This document shows positions 1 through 6,682 of a stretch of 13,570 nucleotides of DNA, one piece after another. A program made the translations under genes and the position numbers. Position 1 is the stretch's first letter. Each line of letters opens with the position of its first letter. This DNA comes from Candidatus Fibrimonadales bacterium (GTDB lineage: Bacteria > Fibrobacterota > Fibrobacteria > Fibrobacterales > Fibrobacteraceae), in contig WRMM01000024.1 of NCBI GenBank assembly GCA_009777135.1, positions 1 through 13,570 of the forward strand, in the 5' to 3' direction. The notes below the pieces were generated by a model. The model was given only the letters and a program-made list of their open reading frames with translations. It did not search any database and had not been told where the DNA came from.

Positions 1-696
1 TTGCCGATCCATAAGAAACTTCTCGTAAGCGGCAAGCTCTTCCGGCGACATCTTCAATTTGTCCAGCTTCTCGCTGGCTTCCTGTAAGCCTGCTGCGCTA
101 AACTCCTTCTTCACCACGGAGTTCTTGCGGGTGTAGATCCATTCGTCAAACTTGCTAAGTATCTGCTCGTCAAATTTTTTTGGGAGTATCAAGTAGTACT
201 CTGGGTGTATAGGCTCCTTTGGCGTTGGAGGCGTTAGTGCATCGTAACGAGAGAACGGGATTTGCTCATCGTAATGCATGCCTTTGAAGTTGAGCATATC
301 AGCGTGGAATAAGTATTCACGCTTGGTGTCTAGCTCAAAATAGGCTATGTTTATGGAATAAACTTTCTTTATGTTGTAGTCATCGCCTGCGGAGATTTGC
401 TCTACTATTGCCTTGCTTGTGCCGTACAATGCTTTTCCAAAGAAGTCTGCCTGCCCTGCGTACTGTATCTCAAATATCGCTATCTCGCCTGTGTCCATCC
501 GCGCTTTCAAATCAACGCGGTTGGTTTTGCCGTCTTTGTTATCTTTGTTGCTCTCGCTTTCTAGGATGTCAAGGATGGTGACTTTCCTTTTGAGAAGCTC
601 GCTCAGAAAGCCTTCAAGAACGCAGAAATTGGCTTTGTCACGCAACATGGTCTTTATTGCGTAGTCAAAAGAAATGATGGTGCGCTCTTCGCTCAT
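1..696 (-). CDS. Rpn-family PD-(D/E)XK nuclease / putative transposase (partial)
   Basis: An open frame runs 232 codons from an ATG at 696 to the left edge without a stop, so the C-terminus lies outside the window. The N-terminus (DYAIKTMLRD, residues 11-20, then FCVLEGFLSELL) is the usual opening of the Rpn/PDDEXK transposase-associated nuclease family. The putative active site is visible: Asp62 (NRVDLKAR), then Glu76-x-Gln78 (AIFEIQYAGQ), the E-x-Q variant of the PD-(D/E)XK triad. The middle region (YSINIAYFELD, YLFHADMLNFKGM) also fits. Family members are DNA endonucleases that promote RecA-independent recombination; that role here is inferred from the family. The gene lies just beyond the shortened end of lpxB. 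It has no Shine-Dalgarno, but a promoter-like box ends 7 nt before the ATG. The identity is well supported; activity is not. Confidence 0.85.
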   Translation of the reverse strand, partial: MSEERTIISFDYAIKTMLRDKANFCVLEGFLSELLKRKVTILDILESESNKDNKDGKTNRVDLKARMDTGEIAIFEIQYAGQADFFGKALYGTSKAIVEQISAGDDYNIKKVYSINIAYFELDTKREYLFHADMLNFKGMHYDEQIPFSRYDALTPPTPKEPIHPEYYLILPKKFDEQILSKFDEWIYTRKNSVVKKEFSAAGLQEASEKLDKLKMSPEELAAYEKFLMDRQ

Positions 697-703
697 AAGA
701 GAT

Positions 704-718
704 AAGATAGAAAATTTT
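704..718 (-). promoter_or_regulatory. Promoter-like box of the Rpn gene (leaderless type)
   Basis: On the minus strand this reads AAAATTTTCTATCTT and ends 7 nt before the ATG at 696. TATCTT is a plausible -10 hexamer. The spacer ATCTCTT has no purine-rich ribosome binding site. The same box precedes guaB, the ftsB-like gene, the FISUMP lipoprotein gene, the M16 peptidase gene and clpP. Confidence 0.55.
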
Positions 719-751
719 GAGCCTGCGGCGGAGGGTTGGGGATTTATAGGG

Positions 752-1666
752 TTAGATAGAAATAAAAATATATTCCTTTACAACTTCTTTTTTAAGAATA
801 ATATTTGGCAAAGTCAAGTACTTTGTTTTTAGAAACAGTTTTCCCATAATATAAGTCAAGGGGTCTATTACCGCTACAGCCGTTGTTGGGACATTGGCTA
901 TGAAAGTTTCCAGAACTGCGGTGCCAGGCGTGCAAAAAGCCGCCTTTGCTCCTGCAAAAGAAGTACCTGGAGCCTTCAAAATAACAGGGAATTTTCCTGC
1001 GAGTTTCTTATTCAAAAAATCAAAAAGTTCTTTGCGAGAAGCCACAAATACAGCATTTTCAACGTCTTTTGCTATGCTTAAGTATCTGCTTAAATTGCGC
1101 TTCAGCTGCCCAAGCCTGCTACCTGGCAAAAATAAAACCTTGCCTTTAAAAGCTTCGCAAATTTTAGTATCGCTTAAACATGGATGTCTTGCAAAAAATA
1201 CTTTTGCCCCAAAGCTTTCGTAAATTTCCTTTTCAAAATCAAAAAACACGCCAACGCTCACATCTTTAAAATGTTTTCCCCTGCTTTTTTTCCACGCCCA
1301 AATTTGAGGCGGAGCAATATAAAAAACGGGCTTGTTTATTTTTTTTGCAAACTTCATTAAAGGCAAATTCATTCCAGGATAGTCTATGCAAATCAAGGCT
1401 TTGCAGTTTTTATCTTTGAGATTTTTTTGCAAAGTTCTTTTTATAAAAAAAAGATCTGGCAGTTTTTTCAGCACATCAAAAAATCCATTTACCGCCAGAG
1501 TTTCAAAATTCGCCACGGCTTTCAAGCCCGCGCTCTGCATCTTTGCGCCTCCAGCGCCAATCGCTTCAAAACCCTGATCCACAATGGTTTTTACAATTTC
1601 TTCGCCAATTGCATCCCCAGAATCTTCGCCAGATATTATTAATATAAATTCAGAGCCGTTCTTCAT
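752..1666 (-). CDS. lpxB: Lipid-A-disaccharide synthase, C-terminally short
   Basis: GT19-family LpxB joins UDP-2,3-diacylglucosamine to lipid X (2,3-diacylglucosamine 1-phosphate), giving the tetraacyl disaccharide of lipid A at the inner membrane face. Visible landmarks are GEDSGD (13-18), LAVNGFFDVL (58-66), DYPGMN (95-100), YIAPPQIWAWKKSRGK (116-131), PGSR (181-184), TPGTAVLE (246-253) and YLTLPNIILKKEVVKE (283-298). All follow the family order, so the fold is intact up to about residue 298. The protein then stops after YIFISI at 304 residues, whereas LpxB is usually about 380. Roughly 50-60 C-terminal residues, including the helices that in E. coli take part in the swapped dimer, are absent. 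The ATG overlaps the stop of the upstream TPR gene as ATGA, implying translational coupling. Downstream lies an Rpn nuclease gene. The gene identity is firm; whether the short protein works is open. Confidence 0.92.
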   Translation of the reverse strand: MKNGSEFILIISGEDSGDAIGEEIVKTIVDQGFEAIGAGGAKMQSAGLKAVANFETLAVNGFFDVLKKLPDLFFIKRTLQKNLKDKNCKALICIDYPGMNLPLMKFAKKINKPVFYIAPPQIWAWKKSRGKHFKDVSVGVFFDFEKEIYESFGAKVFFARHPCLSDTKICEAFKGKVLFLPGSRLGQLKRNLSRYLSIAKDVENAVFVASRKELFDFLNKKLAGKFPVILKAPGTSFAGAKAAFCTPGTAVLETFIANVPTTAVAVIDPLTYIMGKLFLKTKYLTLPNIILKKEVVKEYIFISI

Positions 1667-3579
1667 TTAAAATTATAAAGCGTGTTGTAATCGTCTAGCA
1701 GAACTTCATCGTCGGCTACCTTGGGAGGTGGGGGAGGCTCGTTTTTCTTCTGCTCTGCTTCTTGCCAATATTTATCGCTTTGCTGCTTTGTGGAAACTTC
1801 AAGATCCTTAACCCTTTCGCGCAAACGAATTATATCGGCATAATCCATAGAAAGCTTTCCGCTCAGCTTTTCTCTGGCTGCTTTGCCCCACGGCGTTCTG
1901 AAATGTTCTCTGGAAAGTTTACCCCACAATACTTGCGCGCTATCAAGATTGCCTATTTCTTCTGCAAAAATATTGGCTTTTACATACGTTGCCTGCAAAG
2001 CGGTTTGCGTTTCTGGAAAATCTATTATAACGGAATCGTAAAGAGCAATGGTATTTTGAAACGCCTCTTCTATTTCTTCTATGTTTTCAACGGGAATTCT
2101 CTGTGCCTTAAGCCACGCCTCTTCAGCTTTCAAAAAAGCATCGCGCGCAAAATCTTCCTTTGTTTTTACATTCACCTGCAAACCCATGTTCGCTTGTGCC
2201 TGTTTTGCGTAATCCGTTTGTGGAAAATTCTCTATTATCTTTCTGTAAATAAAATAGGCATTTGAGGTATCCTGCTTAAATTCATCGTAAATAAAGGCTC
2301 TTGTATAGGTTGCTCTGGCTTTTAATTCGGGGTCTTCAAGCGTGGAATCCATCCTTGCAAGTATTGCAAGAGCGCTGTCTGTTTCAGACAATCTCAGCAG
2401 AAAAAGTTCTGCAATTTGAAATTCCTGTGGAAAGAATGATTTGTTTTCTTTTTCCAATTCGACAATTGTATCTTTTAGAGCTAATAATCTTGAAAGAGCC
2501 GCTTTGCGTCTAAAGCTTTCCTGTGCCCAAGAACTTGCCGGCCTGCTTTGAAAGCTAGAATCGTAGAGCAAAATAGCCGTGGGGTAATTATATTTTTTTT
2601 GCCTAAAATCGCCGATGCCAAAAAAAGCTCTTGATGCCATTTCGCTTCTTGGCGCATCATAAGCCAAGTTTCTCAAAACTTCAATTCCTCTTTCGTCATT
2701 TATGCTTAAAAGAATTTCCCCTTGCCTCACTAAGCTTAGGGTTTTTCTGTCTTTGAATACTGCGGAATCTGCGAGAGCTTTGTATTCGTTTGCTGCAGCC
2801 AGCCCGTTTTCGTCGCTGAGCATTAACAGGCATTCTGCGGCCGTGCTTTGCGCTTTGTATCTCTCGTGAACAGGCAAAATAAAAAGTTCCTTGTGCAGGT
2901 AATGCTCTCTGGCTTTTTCATAGTTTTTTTGTTCATAATACAAACCTGCAAGCCGCATTCTTGCCCTTGCCCTTGTCCAAGGCGTTCCAAAATCGGTGGC
3001 AAGCACAGCTTCCAAAGAGGCTATTGCGTCGCCTGGCGAGCCTTCTCTTTCTTGCAAAATTGACATTAGCTCCATGGTGGGCAAGTAATATTTATGGCTC
3101 TCTCCCTGCTCTATAATGCGTTCCGCAGAGAACCTCGCCAAAGTATAATCTTGATTTCTGTAAAGGCAATAAGCTCGCTCATATTCGGCTTTGGGCATGG
3201 AATCGTATTCTGGAAAATATCTCTCCAGCTCATCGTATTTTTCAACGGCTTGCCTCCATTCATTTTTATTGCGAAATGCCTCTGCCATAAAAAATACCGC
3301 TTTGGGAACCTGTCTTTCATTTTTTGGAAATCTCTCCACTACGCGCGAGCCTTTCTCCAGAACCCTGTCGTAGAGCTTCCTTTCCGAGCCAGAGCCTAAA
3401 ATTGAGTCGCCAGGAACAGAATCCAACCTTGCTTCTCTAAGAACAGCGGCTTCTCCGGCAGCCTCTTCCATATTCCAAGCATGGTTAAAATAAGCGCAGC
3501 AAGTGCAGCCTATTGTCTGCGCCCCGATAATCCCGATTAAGAGGATTTTTAGGATTTTTTTAATGTATCCTTTCAACAT
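1663..3579 (-). CDS. Large TPR-repeat lipoprotein, probably envelope-associated
   Basis: This 638-residue protein has a lysine-rich N-terminus, a hydrophobic stretch and the lipobox TIGC with the lipidated Cys at 25, so it is probably anchored to a membrane on the periplasmic side. Residues about 60-540 are helical repeats of the tetratricopeptide or outer-membrane-lipoprotein (BamD/YbgF-like) kind, for example EKYDELERYFPEYDSM, YYEQKNYEKAREHYL and AYFIYRKIIENFPQTDYAKQA. A charged coiled-coil-like segment (LRERVKDLEV) and five prolines follow near 614-619, before an acidic tail. The start overlaps the end of murA by 20 bp and has an AGGAG 3 nt upstream. The stop overlaps the lpxB start. A scaffold or adaptor role in cell-wall or LPS assembly is inferred from this location. 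I do not recognise a specific named gene. Confidence 0.8.
   Translation of the reverse strand: MLKGYIKKILKILLIGIIGAQTIGCTCCAYFNHAWNMEEAAGEAAVLREARLDSVPGDSILGSGSERKLYDRVLEKGSRVVERFPKNERQVPKAVFFMAEAFRNKNEWRQAVEKYDELERYFPEYDSMPKAEYERAYCLYRNQDYTLARFSAERIIEQGESHKYYLPTMELMSILQEREGSPGDAIASLEAVLATDFGTPWTRARARMRLAGLYYEQKNYEKAREHYLHKELFILPVHERYKAQSTAAECLLMLSDENGLAAANEYKALADSAVFKDRKTLSLVRQGEILLSINDERGIEVLRNLAYDAPRSEMASRAFFGIGDFRQKKYNYPTAILLYDSSFQSRPASSWAQESFRRKAALSRLLALKDTIVELEKENKSFFPQEFQIAELFLLRLSETDSALAILARMDSTLEDPELKARATYTRAFIYDEFKQDTSNAYFIYRKIIENFPQTDYAKQAQANMGLQVNVKTKEDFARDAFLKAEEAWLKAQRIPVENIEEIEEAFQNTIALYDSVIIDFPETQTALQATYVKANIFAEEIGNLDSAQVLWGKLSREHFRTPWGKAAREKLSGKLSMDYADIIRLRERVKDLEVSTKQQSDKYWQEAEQKKNEPPPPPKVADDEVLLDDYNTLYNFK
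3521..3561. repeat. 41-bp segment similar to 8715-8755, encoding a signal peptide core
   Basis: This plus-strand block matches 8715-8755 at 33 of 41 positions without gaps, by hand alignment. Both lie at the same place in two different exported-protein genes and in the same reading frame (KKILKILLIGIIGA here, KKILIILLIGCIGA there). It contains near-duplicated AGGATT units. Confidence 0.5.
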
Positions 3580-4816
3580 GCGCTCCTAATTCGGCTAACT
3601 TGCCTTCAAAATTTTCGTAGCCTCTGTCCAAATGATAAATGCGGCTGATTTTGGTTTGGCCTTTAGCAGCCAATCCAGCCAAAACAAGGGCGGCGCTGGC
3701 TCGCAAATCGCTTGCCATCACTTGGGCGCCTGTGAGTTCGCGGCCTCCGTTTATTATTGCGGTGTCTTCTTTTAGGGAAATGTCTGCGCCAAGCCTTTCT
3801 AGCTCAGAAACGTGCTTGAACCTGTCGCTGTAGATGGTGTCTCGCACGGAAGATGTGCCCTTTATGGTTGAGAGCACCGCCACGAGCTGTGCCTGCATGT
3901 CGGTTGGAAAGCCCGGATGGGGGAGCGTGGTTATGTGCACGGGCAAAAGTTCTTTGTTTTCTGCATCCAGTTCAACCCAATCATTGCCTGCGGATATTTC
4001 GCATCCCATGCTTTTGAAAACTTCCAAAAGCGCGCTTTGGTGCTCTGGAACCATGTCTGTGACTTTTACTTTGCCTCTTGTTATTGCCGCAGCCGCTAAA
4101 AAGGTTCCCGCTTCTATTCTGTCTGCTATGGTGCTGCCGTCTCCTGGATTTAATTTTTCAACGCCCTGCACAATCAGCGTTCTAGTTTCTATGCCGCTTA
4201 TATTTGCGCCCATTCCAATAAGGTATTTTACAAGGTTGGTGATTTCCGGTTCTATGGAAGCATTTTGCAAAACGGAAGTTCCTTCCGCAAGGGTGGCAGC
4301 CATAAGGATATTCGCAGTTGCGCCAACCGAGCTGATTGGAAAAGAAAAAGTGTTCCCTTTGAGACGCCCGTTGCAAAGCGCTTCAACATATCCGTGCGTG
4401 ATGTTTATTTTTGCGCCCAGCGCTTCCAATCCCTTCAAATGCAAGTCTACAGGTCTAGGTCCCCATGCGCATCCGCCGGGCAAAGAAACTCTGCACCTGC
4501 CGAATTTTGCTACCAAAGGCCCAAGCACATAAAAGCTTGCGCGCATGGTTTTTACAAGTTCGTATGGAGCCTCCAAATGGTTTATATCGCTTGCATCTAT
4601 GCTAAGCTCGTTCTCACTCTCTTTTATGCGGCAGCCTGTAACGCGCAGAACATCTGCCATTGTGCGCATATCTTTCAGCTTTGGAGCATTGCCTATTTTG
4701 GAAACTCCATCCGCAAGCATTGCCGCCGCCATAACAGGAAGCACAGCGTTTTTTGCGCCAGAAATTTTAACCGCCCCTTTAAGCGGTCCTTTAGATGTTA
4801 CTAGAAATGAGTCCAT
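3560..4816 (-). CDS. murA: UDP-N-acetylglucosamine 1-carboxyvinyltransferase
   Basis: MurA transfers enolpyruvate from PEP to UDP-GlcNAc, the first committed step of peptidoglycan synthesis in the cytoplasm. The 418-residue length is standard. The substrate-binding SGAKNA has Lys22 and Asn23. The catalytic loop LPGGCAWGPRPVDLH places the PEP-reactive Cys at 116, equivalent to E. coli Cys115, so the fosfomycin-sensitive cysteine is present rather than the resistant Asp. Later family segments are visible (SVGATANILMAA, DRIEAGTFLAAA, HPGFPTDMQAQ, YSDRFKHVSELERLGA, DLRASAALVLAGL). The ATG follows the guaB stop by one base (TAA-A-ATG), and the 3' end overlaps the next gene by 20 bp. It is therefore probably co-transcribed and translationally coupled, with no strong ribosome binding site of its own. 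Confidence 0.97.
   Translation of the reverse strand: MDSFLVTSKGPLKGAVKISGAKNAVLPVMAAAMLADGVSKIGNAPKLKDMRTMADVLRVTGCRIKESENELSIDASDINHLEAPYELVKTMRASFYVLGPLVAKFGRCRVSLPGGCAWGPRPVDLHLKGLEALGAKINITHGYVEALCNGRLKGNTFSFPISSVGATANILMAATLAEGTSVLQNASIEPEITNLVKYLIGMGANISGIETRTLIVQGVEKLNPGDGSTIADRIEAGTFLAAAAITRGKVKVTDMVPEHQSALLEVFKSMGCEISAGNDWVELDAENKELLPVHITTLPHPGFPTDMQAQLVAVLSTIKGTSSVRDTIYSDRFKHVSELERLGADISLKEDTAIINGGRELTGAQVMASDLRASAALVLAGLAAKGQTKISRIYHLDRGYENFEGKLAELGAHVERIH
3583..3587 (-). promoter_or_regulatory. Ribosome binding site of the TPR lipoprotein gene
   Basis: On the minus strand AGGAG lies 3 nt before the ATG at 3579, inside the murA coding end. It supports this start despite the 20-bp overlap. 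Confidence 0.55.
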
Positions 4817-4817
4817 T

Positions 4818-6263
4818 TTATGCTCTATAATTTGGCGCTTCTTTTGTTATTGTTACGCCGTGGGGGTGGTTTTCTCTTAAGCCGGCGCTTGTTATTTGTA
4901 TAAAGCGGGCTTTTGCCCTTAGCTCTGCCAAATTTTTTGCGCCCACATATCCAAGCCCTTGGCGAATTCCGCCTGCGAGCTGGTAAACCAGTTCTTTTAG
5001 CGGCCCTTTGTAGGGAACTCTGCCTTCAATGCCTTCCGGAACAAATTTGGAATCATTTTCCTCTTCAATATCGCTTTGAAAATAGCGGTCTTTGGAGCCT
5101 TCTTTCATGGCTCCTATTGAACCCATGCCGCGGTAGCTTTTGTATGTGCGCCCGTCTGCCAAAATTATTTCTCCAGGGCTTTCTTCCGTGCCGGCCAAAA
5201 GGCTACCGAGCATAACGGCATGAGCGCCTGCAGCCAAGGCTTTCACAATTTCGCCGGAGTATTTTATTCCGCCATCGCCAATTATGCTAACGCCATGCTT
5301 TGCGGCTTCTTTTGCGCATTCCAAAATTGCGGTGAATTGCGGAACGCCCACGCCCGCCACAACTCTTGTGGTGCATATTGAGCCTGGCCCAATGCCAACT
5401 TTCACAACATCCGCGCCGCACTTTGCCAATTCCCTAACGCCATCGGCTGTGGCTACATTTCCGCCAACCAATGTTAAATGCGGATAGGCTTTTTTCAGCG
5501 TTTTTACCATATCGCGAACATTTATATGATGCCCGTGAGCGGTATCCACAACGAGCATGTCAACACCGGCTTCAACCAATGCGGCAACGCGCTCAAGAGT
5601 GTCAGGCGCGGTTCCAACTGCGGCGCCAACGCAAAGCTGGCCGTTGGAGTCAAGGCAGGCTTCGGGGTTGAATTCTCTTTTCAAAATATCGGTTAGGGTT
5701 ATTAGGCCTTTTAAGTAGTTTTTGTTGTCCACAAGCAGCAGCTTTTCTATGCGGCTTTTGTTTAAAATCTTTTTTGCTTCTGCCAGCGATATTTTAGGCG
5801 AAGCGGTGATGAGTTTTTTTGTCATTACATCTTTGACCTTCAATCTGCGGTCAGAAACGGCGCGCAAATCTCTGCCGGTGATTATGCCAACAAGCTTGCC
5901 ATTGGAAAGCACGGGAAAGCCGCTTATCTTTTGCCTTGCGGATATTTCAAAGGCGTTTGAAACAGGTTCTTCGGCATCTAAAGTTATTGGGTCTAGCACA
6001 ATGCCGGAGCCCCATCTCTTAACCTTTCGCACTTCGCCAGCCTGCGCTTCTATGCTCATATTTTTGTGTATAACGGAAATGCCGCCCTGCAAGGCAAGCG
6101 AAATGGCAAGCGGCGCGGTTGAAACCGTGTCCATTGCGGCGCTCAAAATTGGAATGTTGAGTTTTATCTTTCCAATTTCGGTTTTAAGCGAAGTATGCGA
6201 GGGCAGCACTTCGGATGCCCTCGGCGGAATAATCACGTCGTCAAATGTGAGAGCTAGCTTCAT
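4818..6263 (-). CDS. guaB: Inosine-5'-monophosphate dehydrogenase
   Basis: IMPDH oxidises IMP to XMP with NAD+, the rate-limiting step of GTP synthesis. The 481-residue protein has the N-terminal LTFDDV (5-10) and SAAMDTV (41-47). Two CBS modules are inserted at about 93-200 (ISGFPVLSNGKLVGIITGRDL, and RIEKLLLVDNKNYLKGLITLTD). The barrel then continues with VVDTAHGH (238-245), GGNVAT, and the active-site loop GIGPGSICTTR with catalytic Cys297. The GMGSIGAM nucleotide site, the flap (KDRYF) and EGIEGRVPYKG (410-420) are all present. It heads the operon guaB-murA-TPR-lpxB. Its ATG lies only 6 nt from a TATATT box, and the spacer CCTCCC cannot act as a ribosome binding site, so a leaderless mRNA is likely. 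The promoter region is shared with the divergent ftsB-like gene. Confidence 0.97.
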   Translation of the reverse strand: MKLALTFDDVIIPPRASEVLPSHTSLKTEIGKIKLNIPILSAAMDTVSTAPLAISLALQGGISVIHKNMSIEAQAGEVRKVKRWGSGIVLDPITLDAEEPVSNAFEISARQKISGFPVLSNGKLVGIITGRDLRAVSDRRLKVKDVMTKKLITASPKISLAEAKKILNKSRIEKLLLVDNKNYLKGLITLTDILKREFNPEACLDSNGQLCVGAAVGTAPDTLERVAALVEAGVDMLVVDTAHGHHINVRDMVKTLKKAYPHLTLVGGNVATADGVRELAKCGADVVKVGIGPGSICTTRVVAGVGVPQFTAILECAKEAAKHGVSIIGDGGIKYSGEIVKALAAGAHAVMLGSLLAGTEESPGEIILADGRTYKSYRGMGSIGAMKEGSKDRYFQSDIEEENDSKFVPEGIEGRVPYKGPLKELVYQLAGGIRQGLGYVGAKNLAELRAKARFIQITSAGLRENHPHGVTITKEAPNYRA

Positions 6264-6269
6264 GGGAGG

Positions 6270-6283
6270 AATATAGAAAATTT
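6270..6283 (-). promoter_or_regulatory. guaB promoter-like box (leaderless type)
   Basis: On the minus strand this reads AAATTTTCTATATT and ends 6 nt before the guaB ATG. TATATT is a good -10 candidate. With a normal 6-7 nt discriminator, transcription would begin at or next to the A of ATG. The box forms one arm of a dyad with the divergent promoter. Confidence 0.6.
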
Positions 6284-6291
6284 ACTATATT
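6277..6291 (+). promoter_or_regulatory. ftsB-like gene promoter-like box (leaderless type)
   Basis: AAAATTTACTATATT ends 7 nt before the ATG at 6299. The spacer ACTTCTC has no Shine-Dalgarno. AATATAG (6270-6276) and CTATATT (6285-6291) form a perfect 7-bp inverted repeat around an 8-bp centre, so the two divergent promoters overlap. Confidence 0.55.
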
Positions 6292-6298
6292 ACTTCTC

Positions 6299-6667
6299 AT
6301 GTTAGGGCGTAAAAGAAAAACTGGTGCGCAGGTTGTACGGGAAATTACGGATAGCATCGCTATTAAAGCAAGTCGCATAGGCAAGCATAGTTTGTCGCTC
6401 AAGTTTATCTGCATTGCATGCATTGTTATATTTTCTGCTTCAATAATTTCCGGGCTTTTGGGGCTTGGCTCCAGAATGAACGATATTTCAAAAAGAGAAC
6501 AGAGCATAGAAGGGCTTAGAAGCGAATTGCGAGGTTTGGAAGAACAGCATAAAAAGAAACTGAAACAAGAAGAAGCATTGAAAAATGACCCCTTAGCCAT
6601 AGAAGCCATTGCTCGCTCCTATGGATTGAGCAAAAAAGGCGAAAAAATATTTTACTTTTTAGATTAG
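6299..6667 (+). CDS. FtsB/DivIC-type septum formation initiator protein
   Basis: This 122-residue bitopic membrane protein has a basic cytoplasmic N-terminus (about 1-33), one transmembrane helix (about 34-57, FICIACIVIFSASIISGLLG), and a charged coiled coil (about 60-95, SIEGLRSELRGLEEQHKKKL). It ends with the family's conserved tail NDPLAIEAIARSYGLSKKGE (96-115). FtsB and DivIC proteins bridge FtsL and FtsQ in the divisome and help activate septal peptidoglycan synthesis. It is the only plus-strand gene in the window. It diverges from guaB with 35 bp between start codons and converges on dapB with 10 bp between stops. The antisense frame over this region looks like a shadow. FtsL is an alternative, but the NDP..IE.IAR signature favours FtsB/DivIC. 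Confidence 0.85.
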   Translation: MLGRKRKTGAQVVREITDSIAIKASRIGKHSLSLKFICIACIVIFSASIISGLLGLGSRMNDISKREQSIEGLRSELRGLEEQHKKKLKQEEALKNDPLAIEAIARSYGLSKKGEKIFYFLD

Positions 6668-6682
6668 CTGTTAGCTGTTAGC
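6664..6682. repeat. Heptamer tandem repeat TTAGCTG (2.7 copies)
   Basis: TTAGCTG, TTAGCTG and TTAGC run consecutively between two convergent genes. The first copy supplies the TAG stop of the ftsB-like gene, and the third supplies the TAA stop of dapB on the other strand. The last part also belongs to the palindrome TTAGC-c-GCTAA (6678-6688). No U-tract terminator is visible. Confidence 0.7.

Noticed and set aside
413..664. 83-codon plus-strand open frame near the left edge
   Set aside because: It is antisense to the partial Rpn nuclease, which has a clear active-site motif and runs to the window edge.
697..751. Terminator or insertion-sequence end between lpxB and the Rpn gene
   Set aside because: No stable stem with a U-tract and no clear terminal inverted repeat or target duplication is visible in these 55 bp.
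3834..4532. 232-codon open frame antisense to murA
   Set aside because: It lies wholly inside a well-conserved gene, has no family similarity that I recognise and no promoter or ribosome binding site in the right place. It is a shadow of the murA codon pattern.
4818..4820. Terminator between guaB and murA
   Set aside because: There is only one base between the stop and the next ATG and no hairpin. The genes are coupled.
5722..6276. 184-codon open frame antisense to guaB
   Set aside because: It mirrors the conserved N-terminal half of IMPDH and crosses the guaB start. No independent evidence supports it.
6241..6609. Minus-strand open frame antisense to the ftsB-like gene
   Set aside because: The plus-strand frame has a transmembrane helix, a coiled coil and the conserved NDP..IE.IAR tail, and the antisense frame has none of these.
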